Of a DNA stretch of 26,881 bases, positions 20,512 to 26,881 are shown piece after piece. Origin of the DNA: Lysobacterales bacterium (GTDB lineage Bacteria > Pseudomonadota > Gammaproteobacteria > Xanthomonadales > Ahniellaceae); NCBI GenBank assembly GCA_016721845.1, contig JADKHK010000010.1:1-26881 (forward strand), written 5' to 3'. Made by a program: the position numbers and the translations under genes. The notes under the pieces are model-generated. The model had not been told where the DNA came from. It ran no database searches and saw nothing but the letters and a program-made list of their open reading frames with translations. How positions within the stretch are numbered: the first letter of the stretch is position 1; every line of letters starts with the position of its first letter.

Positions 20512-22772
20512 ATGAAGCGACGCGTGCTGAAACTCCTTGTCGCGGCTGCGCTGGGCCTGGCCTGTGCACCCGCTTTCGTGGCCGCCAAGATCAAGGCGCC
20601 CGACCACGTGATCTATGGCAGCGCCACGGTCTTCGGCGCTCCCGCACCCGATGGCACGGTCATCGAATTGCGTTCGCATCCCGAAGACGTGCTGCTGACG
20701 CGTTACGTGCTCGGGCGCGACGATGCCCTCGGCTACCAGTTCGCGCTGCGCATCCCGATGGATACGGTCGAGCCGCGCGAAGCCGGGCATGCGCGCCCGG
20801 GCGATATCGTGCGCATCTTCCTCGGTACACGCATCGCCGCCGAGACCGCTGTCGGCGAGGAGGGCGTGGCGGTGCGCCTCGATCTCGATCCGCAGAACAT
20901 GGGCACCGGGCCGGGTATTTCGGTCGCGCCGACGCAGGCGCTGGAAGGCAATGCCGGCGCATCGCCGATGACGTTCACGGCGACCTTGAACACGCCCAGC
21001 AACGAACCGGTATCGCTGACCTGGCAGACGCAGGACGGCACCGCCACCGGCGCCGCGGCCTGCGCCGCCGGCGTCGACTACGTCAGTGACCAGGGCACGG
21101 CCGTCGTCGCCGCGGGGAACTTGACTCAGCCGATCACGATTTCGCTGTGCGGCGATGCGGTCGTCGAAACCAACGAGACCGTGTCCCTGCTGCTCACCGG
21201 CAGTACCGGCGGCGTGTTGCAGAACAATGTCGCGGTGGGCACGCTGATCGACGACGACGATGTGCCCGAAGTGATCATCGACGACGCGCGCGCACTCGAA
21301 CCGTCTGCCGGCATGCTCGATCTGGTGTTCCGCGTGCGTCTGTCGCGGCCGTCCGCAATCGCGACCAGTTTCAGCTATGCCACGCAGGACCTGAGCGCGA
21401 TCGCCGGCCCCGACTACCTCGCGCGCAGCGGCAGCGTGCCGATTCCGGCCGGCCAGACCCAGGCCGAGATCCGCGTTCCGGTGCTGGCCGATGCCACCAT
21501 CGAGCCGCGCGAACAGTTCCGGCTGGTGCTGTCGTCGCCACTGGCCCTGCGTTTCCGTCGCAACGAGGCATTCGGTGACATTGTCGATCCGAAGTACGAC
21601 CCGGCGGTCTTCCCGGTGGACGAAACCACGGGGCCGGAGGGCATCCTGGCGGCACCGAGCGATGTCGTGCTGTCGCCGGACGGATTGCATGCCTATGTGG
21701 CGAGTGAGTCGCTGGACACCATCGTCGCCTACAGCCGCGAGATTGCGACCGGTCGCCTGACCCGCATCGCGCATTACACCGGGCAAAGCGCCGGCTTCAG
21801 CGGCGCCTTGCTCGATGGACCGAGCGATCTGGTGGTCAGCGGGGATGGCAGCCAGGTCTATGTCGCCAGTCGCAATGCCGGTGCCGTCGTGGTGCTGGCG
21901 CGCAATGCCGGCGACGGGTCGCTCAGCTATGTCCAGAGCCGCAGTGCCACGGCCTTGCAGGGCGCCAGTGCCTTGCACCTCAGCGCCGACGGCCAGCACT
22001 TGTACGTCGCGGGCGGCACCGCCAACACCGTGGTGTCGTTCACGCGCACGCCCGGCACCGGCGACTTGACCCAACTCGAAGTCGAGACCAACGCAGTCAA
22101 CGATCCGGACGATGGTGGTGGTGTCGTGACCGCGCTCGATCGTCCGTCCGGCATCACCAGTTCGGCCGACGGGGCGCAGCTCTATGTCGCCTCGCGCTTC
22201 GGCAATGCCGTGCTCGTCTTCAATCGGACCAATGCCGCCGGGGCCGGCTTCGGCAAGTTGTCGTTTGCATCGGTGCAGCGCAACGGCTTGGGCGGCGTGC
22301 AGGGTCTCGGTGGCGCCTACGATCTGGCGCTGAGTCCGGACAATGGCCAGCTCTATGTCGTTGGTGAATCGAGCAATGCGATCGCGGTGTTCGACCGTGC
22401 CGCGAATGGCGCACTGACCTGGCGTGCGCAGATCCGCAAGAACGACCCCGGGGTGCACGGTCTCGGTGGGCCGCAATCGGTCGATGTGTCGCCAGATGGC
22501 ACCAGGTCTATGTGGCCGGATTTGCCGACGACAGTTTCACCGTCTTCCGTCGCGCGACCGCGGCCGGCGCCGGTGTCGCGGTCGGCGACCTGAGCGTGCA
22601 GCAGACCGTGTTCGACGGCGAAGGCCAGGTGAGCCTGCTGAACGGCCCGGTCGCGATCGCGAGCAGCGGTGACAACCGCCACATCTACGTGGCTGCCAGC
22701 GTCGACAACAGCATCGGCGTCTTCACCCGCGACAGCAACGCCCAGAACCTGTTTGCCGACGGCTTCGAATAA
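20512..22772 (+). CDS. Secreted Calx-beta / seven-bladed propeller protein ending in LFADGFE, one frameshift
   Basis: About 753 residues. The signal peptide (LLVAAALGLACAPAFVAA, residues 8-25) is followed by an unassigned beta domain (about 30-130: VIYGSATVFGAPAPDG, YVLGRDDALGY). Two Calx-beta domains come next: about 134-249, with GVDYVSDQGT and VVETNETVSL; and about 250-360, with GPDYLARSGS and IEPREQFRLVL. A seven-unit lactonase-type propeller then runs to the end. Blade six is split by an indel near 22500 (SPDGT, then VYVAGFADD in another frame). The last blade ends directly in LFADGFE and a stop. It starts 2 nt after the giant gene's stop, so it is surely co-transcribed. Calx-beta domains bind calcium in related adhesion proteins. 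I infer a surface or secreted binding protein; lactonase activity is unlikely to be its role. Confidence 0.85.
22749..22769 (+). other. LFADGFE C-terminal motif, second copy
   Basis: The seven residues are followed immediately by a TAA stop at 22770-22772. They replace the outer strand that would normally complete the seventh propeller blade. The motif is identical in residues, though not in codons, to the one at 9335-9355 in the first protein of the operon. Confidence 0.75.
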
Positions 22773-22835
22773 TCGCAGTGCGGCGCTTCTCGGCGTCGCC
22801 GGCATCATCGACACTCGCCTGATGGAGGGCAGGGG

Positions 22836-23874
22836 GTGTCGATGACGATGTGGCTGGCGGCTTTGGCAGGGTTCTCGATCGGGATGGCCGGCCTGCTGGC
22901 CGTGGCGATGGGCACGGCCTATCGCGATCTTCCGCTGTCCTGGACCGCTCGTCTCGGCGGTGGGGTGATGCTCGCGGGTCTGGCGCACACCGCCTGGCAC
23001 CATATCGGGTTCGCGGCGCTGGTCGATTCGGCGCCCGCGCCGATCTACGGTTGGGGGCTGTTCTGCAATCGCTCGGTTTCTATCTGTTGCTGCGCGGGCT
23101 GCTGCAACTGGCTGGCCTGCCGCATCGGCTGGATGGGCTGCTGGTGGCCGCCGTGCTCGGCCTGGCCGCGCTGACCCCGCCGACCCTGGCCATCCCGGTG
23201 TCGTTGGCCTTGGGGACGGGTTTGCGCTGCATCTGGCCGCGCTGCTGTACTGCTTGCGGACCACCCGCAGGTGGTTCCGGGTCGAACTTCCAGTGGTCGG
23301 TTTGTTCGCGCTGATGGGGCTGGTCGTGGCGGTGAGCGGCTGGCTGACGCCGGGCACGATCGGCTGGCCGCAGTTCGCGCTGGTGTATTCGCTCCAGATC
23401 GCCGCGGCCTTCCTGCTCGTCGGCTGGTTGCTGTTGGCGGTGCCGGATCTGGCGCACAAGACCCAGGAAGCGGTGGCGGTCAGTTATGCGCAATCTAGCC
23501 TCGGTCGGGTCGATGTCGATGCGGCTTCCGAGCGGCTGCGGCAACTGTTCGAGCGCGAACGGGTCTACCGCGACGAGGCCCTGAGCCTGTCCAAGGTCGC
23601 CGCCCTGGTCGAGCTGAGCACGCACCAGCTATCGGAACTGCTCAATGCCCGGTTTGGCCTCGGCTTTTCCCGTTATGTGCGCCAGTACCGCGTCGCGGCC
23701 GCGCGGCGAATGCTGGTCGAGGAACCGCGCGCCTCGGTGCTGTCGGTCGGCCTGTCGGTCGGGTTCGGTTCGCAATCGACCTTCTACGTCGCCTTCAAGG
23801 ACGAGGTCGGCGTGGTCCCGGGTGAATATCGTCGGCGACAACTTGGCTCGGATGCATCATCTGTTCCGGAATGA
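22836..23874 (+). CDS. Membrane-embedded AraC-family transcriptional regulator, two frameshifts
   Basis: About 345 residues. The N-terminal part is a series of hydrophobic helices (WLAALAGFSIGMAGLLAVA, LGFYLLLRGLLQLAGL, LVAAVLGLAALTPPTLA, VVGLFALMGLVVAVSGWL, FALVYSLQIAAAFLLVGWLL), probably six or seven membrane spans. The C-terminus is an AraC-type double helix-turn-helix (SLSKVAALVELSTHQLSELL, FSRYVRQYRVAAARRML, VLSVGLSVGFGSQSTFYVAF). It is probably a membrane-bound sensor-regulator. The frame changes near 23058 and 23220. GTG at 22836 or ATG at 22842 could be the start; GGAGGG at 22824-22829 fits GTG (6-nt gap), and the G-run just before fits ATG. It lies 63 nt downstream of the secreted-protein operon on the same strand and could regulate it (inference). 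Confidence 0.8.
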
Positions 23875-23943
23875 TCGTTTCGGACGACGCCTGGCGTCGC
23901 GACCGCGCATGCTGGCCTCCGGTTCATCCAACGGAGTACTGCC

Positions 23944-24388
23944 ATGTTGTCGTATACCGATTCGTCGTCCATCCACCTGGCCTATGCCTGCTATCTGGCC
24001 ATCTCGGTCGCGCTGACCATCTGGGTAGCGCGGGCGCTGTCCAGCACCGGCGAAACCTTCCTGATCCGCTGTTTCGGCCAGAATCGGGAGCTGGCGCGTT
24101 CCACCAACCATCTGCTGGTCATCGGCTGCCTACCGTCAACCTCGGCTTCATCTGTTATCGCCTCGGCTTCTGGACACCCGGCGAGCGGGACATCGCCGCC
24201 GAAGTCACGTCGCGGGTCGGCGTCACCTGCTGGTGCTCGGCGCCATGCATTTCTTCAACATGGTGATGATCGCGCGCATGGGTCGCACCGTCAGCGCCTG
24301 GCTCGCCGAACAGGCCCCGACGTCGGAAGGGCCCGATTCACCGGACCCGGCAGGCTTGCGCATGCCGCCGCCCTTGCCCCGCCGCTGA
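23944..24388 (+). CDS. Small integral membrane protein of unknown function, two frameshifts
   Basis: About 148 residues with three predicted membrane helices: AYACYLAISVALTIWVARAL, then HLLVIG leading into VNLGFICYRLGFW, then LVLGAMHFFNMVMIARMG. A proline-rich cytoplasmic-type tail follows, ending PPPLPRR. The start ATG has GGAG 7 nt upstream (23933-23936). Indels near 24130 and 24228 (CCC read as CC before TGCTGGTG) split it over three frames. The last segment ends at the TGA at 24386-24388. No known function; I recall similar small membrane proteins in Xanthomonadales but cannot name a family. Confidence 0.6.
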
Positions 24389-24398
24389 ACTCAAACGA

Positions 24399-24422
24399 AG
24401 CGCCCTCCATCCGGAGGGCGCT
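24399..24422. terminator. Bidirectional terminator-like hairpin between convergent genes
   Basis: A perfect 10-bp inverted repeat (AGCGCCCTCC / GGAGGGCGCT) with a 4-base ATCC loop sits between the plus-strand membrane protein (stop at 24388) and the minus-strand ssb (stop at 24451). On the minus strand it is followed by TTCGTTTGAG, a weak T-rich tract; on the plus strand it is followed by a G-run, so termination is likely better for ssb. The position between convergent stops supports the call. Confidence 0.65.
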
Positions 24423-24450
24423 GGGGGGGGCTGCGTGAACAGGCAGGTCG

Positions 24451-24975
24451 CTAGAACGGAATTTCGTCGTCGGCAAACGGCGTATTGCTCGGCTGCGGCG
24501 CTGCAGGGCGGCTGCCACCACCGCCGCCGCCGCGATCCGATCCGCCGTAATTGCCGCCACCGCCACCGCCACCGCTGCGCGGGGCGCTGCTGCGTTCCGG
24601 GCGTTCGCTGCGGGAGCCGCCGCCTTCGCCGGCGCCCGGTTACGGCGCCGAGCATCCGCATCTCGTTGGCGATGATGTCGGTGCTGAAGCGCTCGATGCC
24701 TTCCTTGTCGGTGTACTTGTCGGTGCGCAACGACCCTTCGACGTGGACCTGGCTGCCCTTTGCGCAGGTATTCACCGGCGATCTCGGCCAGCTTTCCGAA
24801 GAACTTGATGCGGTGCCACTCGGTACGTTCCTGCTTCTCGCCGGTCTGCTTGTCGTTCCAGGACTCGGACGTGGCGATGCGGATCGAGGTAATCGCGCCG
24901 CCGCTCTGGGTGTATCGGGTTTCGGGGTCGGCGCCGAGATTGCCGACCAGATGACTTTGTTGACGCCGCGGGCAT
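24451..24975 (-). CDS. ssb: Single-stranded DNA-binding protein, frameshifted by at least four indels
   Basis: About 174 residues. The OB-fold start (ARGVNKVIW, NLGADPETRY, SGGAITSIRIATSESW), the middle (ERTEWHRIKFFGKLAEIAGEYL, KGSQVHVEGSLRTDKYTDKEG, STDIIANEMRMLGA), a Gly-rich linker (GGGGGGNYGGSDRGGGG) and the acidic tip FADDEIPF are all present, but in different frames. SSB binds ssDNA as a tetramer in replication and repair, and the acidic tip recruits partner proteins. Indels lie just after the ATG (near 24972), at VIW/VGNLG (near 24957, a lost G), at KGSQ (near 24768, an extra A) and near 24640. Because ssb is essential, these are almost certainly sequence errors. Convergent with the gene ending at 24388 and divergent from ispB. 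Confidence 0.92.
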
Positions 24976-25139
24976 GGGAACCTTGAATCAGAAACGGGCG
25001 AGGGCGGGAGCGCCTTCGAGGACCGGCATCTTCGCGCATCGTGCCGGCGGACGAAAGCCGGCGCCGTCGCAAATGGCGCTGCGAAATGTCGGATCTACGG
25101 GGCGTCAGCCTATAATCGACGAGTCTCAGATCCTGCGAG
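24976..25139. other. Divergent intergenic region between ssb and ispB
   Basis: This 164-base gap must carry the promoters of both divergent genes. A TATAAT box for the plus strand is visible at 25111-25116. No clear minus-strand promoter for ssb was found. A 6-bp GCCGGC inverted pair (25043-25048 and 25057-25062) could form a small hairpin, but nothing shows that it acts. Confidence 0.5.
25111..25116 (+). promoter_or_regulatory. Sigma-70 -10 box (TATAAT) upstream of ispB
   Basis: A perfect TATAAT lies 23 nt before the proposed TTG start at 25140. A start of transcription near 25123 would leave a very short leader. The -35 position (about 25088-25093, GTCGGA) is a poor match, so only the -10 is supported. 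Confidence 0.5.
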
Positions 25140-26151
25140 TTGTCCGTGTCTGCCATCGCGTCCGCCGCGTCCCCGGTGTTGCCTGTCCGTTTCCTGACGA
25201 AGTCCGTGCCCACGCTGAGCCCGGCATGTCCGAGGTCGATCGCCCCATCCGGCGCCGGGCTTGGTTCGGACGTGATGCTGGTGAACCAGGTCGCCGACCA
25301 TCGTCAGCGGTGGCGGCAAGCGCCTGCGGCCGATGCTGGTGCTGCTGGCGGCCGAAGCGGCGGGTTATCGCGGCACAGCACTTCCAGCCGCGGCGGTGAT
25401 CGAATTCATCCACACCGCGACCTTGCTGCACGACGACGTCGTCGACGAGTCCGACCTGCGCCGTGGCCGCCGCACCGCGAACGCGGTGTTCGGCAATGCC
25501 GCCAGCGTGCTGGTCGGCGACTACCTGTATTCGCGCGCCTTCCAGCTGATGGTCGAACTCGAGCGCATGCACATCATGCAGGTGATGGCCGACACCACCA
25601 ACCAGATCGCCGAAGGCGAAGTGCTGCAGTTGATGCACATCGGCAATCCGGATACCGACGAGGCCGCGTATCTGCGGGTGATCGAGCGCAAGACCGCGGT
25701 GCTGTTCGCGGCTGCGTGCCGTGTCGGTGCGATCCTTGCCGACGCGCCGAAAGTTGTTGAAGACGCGCTCGCCGATTACGGCATGGCGCTCGGCATGGCC
25801 TTCCAGATCGCCGATGACGTGCTCGACTACGTGTCGGATGCCGACACGATGGGCAAGAACGTCGGCGACGATCTCGCCGAGGGCAAGCCGACGCGCCGTT
25901 GATCCACGCGCTCCAGCATGCCGATGCGGAATCGGCGCAAAACCATTCGCCGCGTCATCGAAACCGGTGGCCTCGATTCCCTCGACCGAGTCATCGGTGC
26001 GATCCGCGACAGCGGTGCGATCGAGTACAGCGTCGCGCGCGCGCAAGCCTATGCCGATGCGGCACATCGCGCGTTGAACGCCTTGCCGGACAGCGTCGCG
26101 CGCGCAAGCCTGGACACGCTCGCGCGCTATGCGATTTGCCGCGATCATTGA
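25140..26151 (+). CDS. ispB: Polyprenyl (octaprenyl-type) diphosphate synthase, frameshifted
   Basis: About 337 residues; this trans-prenyltransferase elongates farnesyl diphosphate with isopentenyl diphosphate to make the ubiquinone side chain. Visible motifs: SDVMLVNQVADH, GGGKRLRPMLVLLA, FIHTATLLHDDVVDESDLRR (first Asp-rich motif), FGNAASVLVGDYLYSRAFQL, AEGEVLQLM, FQIADDVLDY (second Asp-rich motif) and GKNVGDDLAEGKPT, then a C-terminal part from IRRVIETGG to the TGA at 26149-26151. Indels near 25190, 25255, 25303, 25893 and 25940 split the product. Both Asp-rich motifs lie in one intact frame. I chose the TTG at 25140 because a start at the internal ATG (25226) would cut the N-terminus short relative to E. 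coli IspB. Divergent from ssb. Confidence 0.92.
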
Positions 26152-26224
26152 ATCGCGCCATCATCCGCGGCAATGGCGTGTCCCGGAATGCCGGGCCATT
26201 CTCGACGTCCGAGAGGCGGGATAG

Positions 26225-26881
26225 ATGGATCTTGAAGCGCACGATCAGGCTCCGGAATTGCGCGGACTGGTGTTCGTGGTCGACGACGATCCAGGCATGC
26301 GTCGGCATTGACCCGGCTGTTCATCTCCCGCCGGGGCAAAGGCGTCGTCCCTTCGATTCCGGCCAGCAGCTGCTTGCGGAAGAACGCCTCGATGAAGTCG
26401 ACTGCATCGTGCTCGACCTCAGGATGCCGCAGATGAGTGGCCTGCAAAATTGCAGGCGGCGCTGAACGATCGCCAATGCCGCGCGCCGACGCTGTTCCTG
26501 ACCGGTGCCGCCGATGTGCCCGCCGCCGTGTCGGCGATGCAGGGCGGCGCATTCGACTTCATCGAGAAGCCTTTCGACAACAGCCATCTGCTCGCCCGCG
26601 TTCGCTCCGCCATCCAGCACGGCAACCAGCAGCGCCATCCGGCGAAGTCCCAGCAAGCCACCGAGCTGGCCGATTTCCGGCGCAGGTTGTCGTTGCTGAC
26701 GCCGCGCGAACAGCAGTTGCTGTCGGAGGTTGTCACCGGACAGACCAGCCAGCAGATCGCGCGTACGCTCGGGGGCCAGTCATCGCACCATCGAAATTCA
26801 TCGTGCGCACGTGATGGAGGAAGCTCGCGGCCGCGACACTGGCTGATCTCGTCCGCATGCATATTCTGTCGAGCGCAGCCA
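26225..26881 (+). CDS. FixJ-type (REC plus LuxR HTH) response regulator, cut by right edge, frameshifted
   Basis: About 219 residues are visible. The receiver domain has the acidic pair (VFVVDDDPGMR), the phospho-acceptor Asp (CIVLDLRMPQMSG), the Thr of LFLTG and the Lys of IEKPF. The C-terminal LuxR-type helix-turn-helix reads LTPREQQLLSEVVTG, TSQQIARTLG, then in shifted frames ASHRTIEIHRAHVM and ADLVRMHILSS. A partner histidine kinase is expected but is not in the window. Indels: near 26308 (GGG read as GG), 26334, 26450 (AA read as AAAA), 26773 (extra G in a G-run) and 26814 (extra G). The protein probably ends within a few residues of the right edge. It starts 73 nt after ispB. Confidence 0.85.

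Noticed and set aside
20512..22772. A functional lactonase (6-phosphogluconolactonase type) for the propeller proteins
   Set aside because: The propellers match only the repeat pattern; I see no conserved catalytic residues, and the context is large secreted modular proteins, not sugar metabolism.
23885..23899. Hairpin CGACGC-CTG-GCGTCG after the AraC gene as a terminator
   Set aside because: It is a short stem with a three-base loop and no T-run; such pairs are common by chance at this GC content.
25043..25062. GCCGGC inverted pair in the ssb-ispB gap as an operator
   Set aside because: Each half is itself a palindromic high-GC hexamer that is frequent by chance, and no further symmetry surrounds it.
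26182..26195. Small hairpin CCCGG-AATG-CCGGG between ispB and the response regulator as a terminator
   Set aside because: The core stem is only 5 bp and no T-run follows on either strand.
1..26881. CRISPR arrays, tRNA or rRNA genes, insertion sequences
   Set aside because: The only repeats are protein-level propeller and Ig-like units with variable DNA. No short identical repeats with regular spacers, cloverleaf-like segments or transposase motifs were found by reading.

Overview
The window is high-GC (roughly two thirds G+C) bacterial DNA. It looks like a gammaproteobacterium of the Xanthomonadales/Lysobacterales group (Rhodanobacteraceae- or Lysobacteraceae-like). That placement is inferred from the style of the ispB and ssb products, the many secreted lactonase-type beta-propellers, and the C-terminal LFADGFE peptide on two secreted proteins. 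No tRNA, rRNA, insertion sequence or CRISPR array was seen.

Bases 1-22772 hold one tightly packed plus-strand unit of five genes, with junctions of -4, +14, +15 and +2 nt. (1) A very large secreted protein, open at the left edge, alternates DUF11 (Ig-like) domains with lactonase-type beta-propellers and ends with LFADGFE plus a short tail. (2) A membrane-anchored SurA/PpiC-type chaperone. (3) A secreted protein of about 580 aa of unknown function. (4) A giant secreted protein of about 2,760 aa with an SBBP-type propeller, an inserted jelly-roll domain, a Ca-binding loop, a long alpha-helical region and a conserved-looking C-terminal beta region. (5) A secreted Calx-beta plus seven-bladed propeller protein ending exactly in LFADGFE. 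The layout suggests a surface or secreted multi-protein apparatus with its own folding factor. Its function cannot be read from the sequence.

Bases 22836-24388 hold a membrane-embedded AraC-type regulator and a small three-helix membrane protein, both on the plus strand. A perfect 10-bp hairpin separates them from a convergent ssb gene (minus strand, 24451-24975). To the right are ispB (polyprenyl diphosphate synthase) with a TATAAT box upstream, then a FixJ-type response regulator cut by the right edge.

Nearly every gene, including the essential ssb and ispB, is broken by one or more single-base indels, about 40 in total. Several of them lie in homopolymers, and the protein always resumes in another frame without loss. 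I read these as sequence errors rather than pseudogenes, and I annotate each gene across its full reconstructed span.

The most notable observation is a repeated nested architecture. In the first gene, complete seven-bladed propellers are inserted inside DUF11 domains, three times (a fourth is partly visible) at the same loop between the W-x-C strand and the C-P/GSG strand, and once at a different loop. The giant protein repeats the theme, with a jelly-roll inserted in the fourth blade of its propeller.
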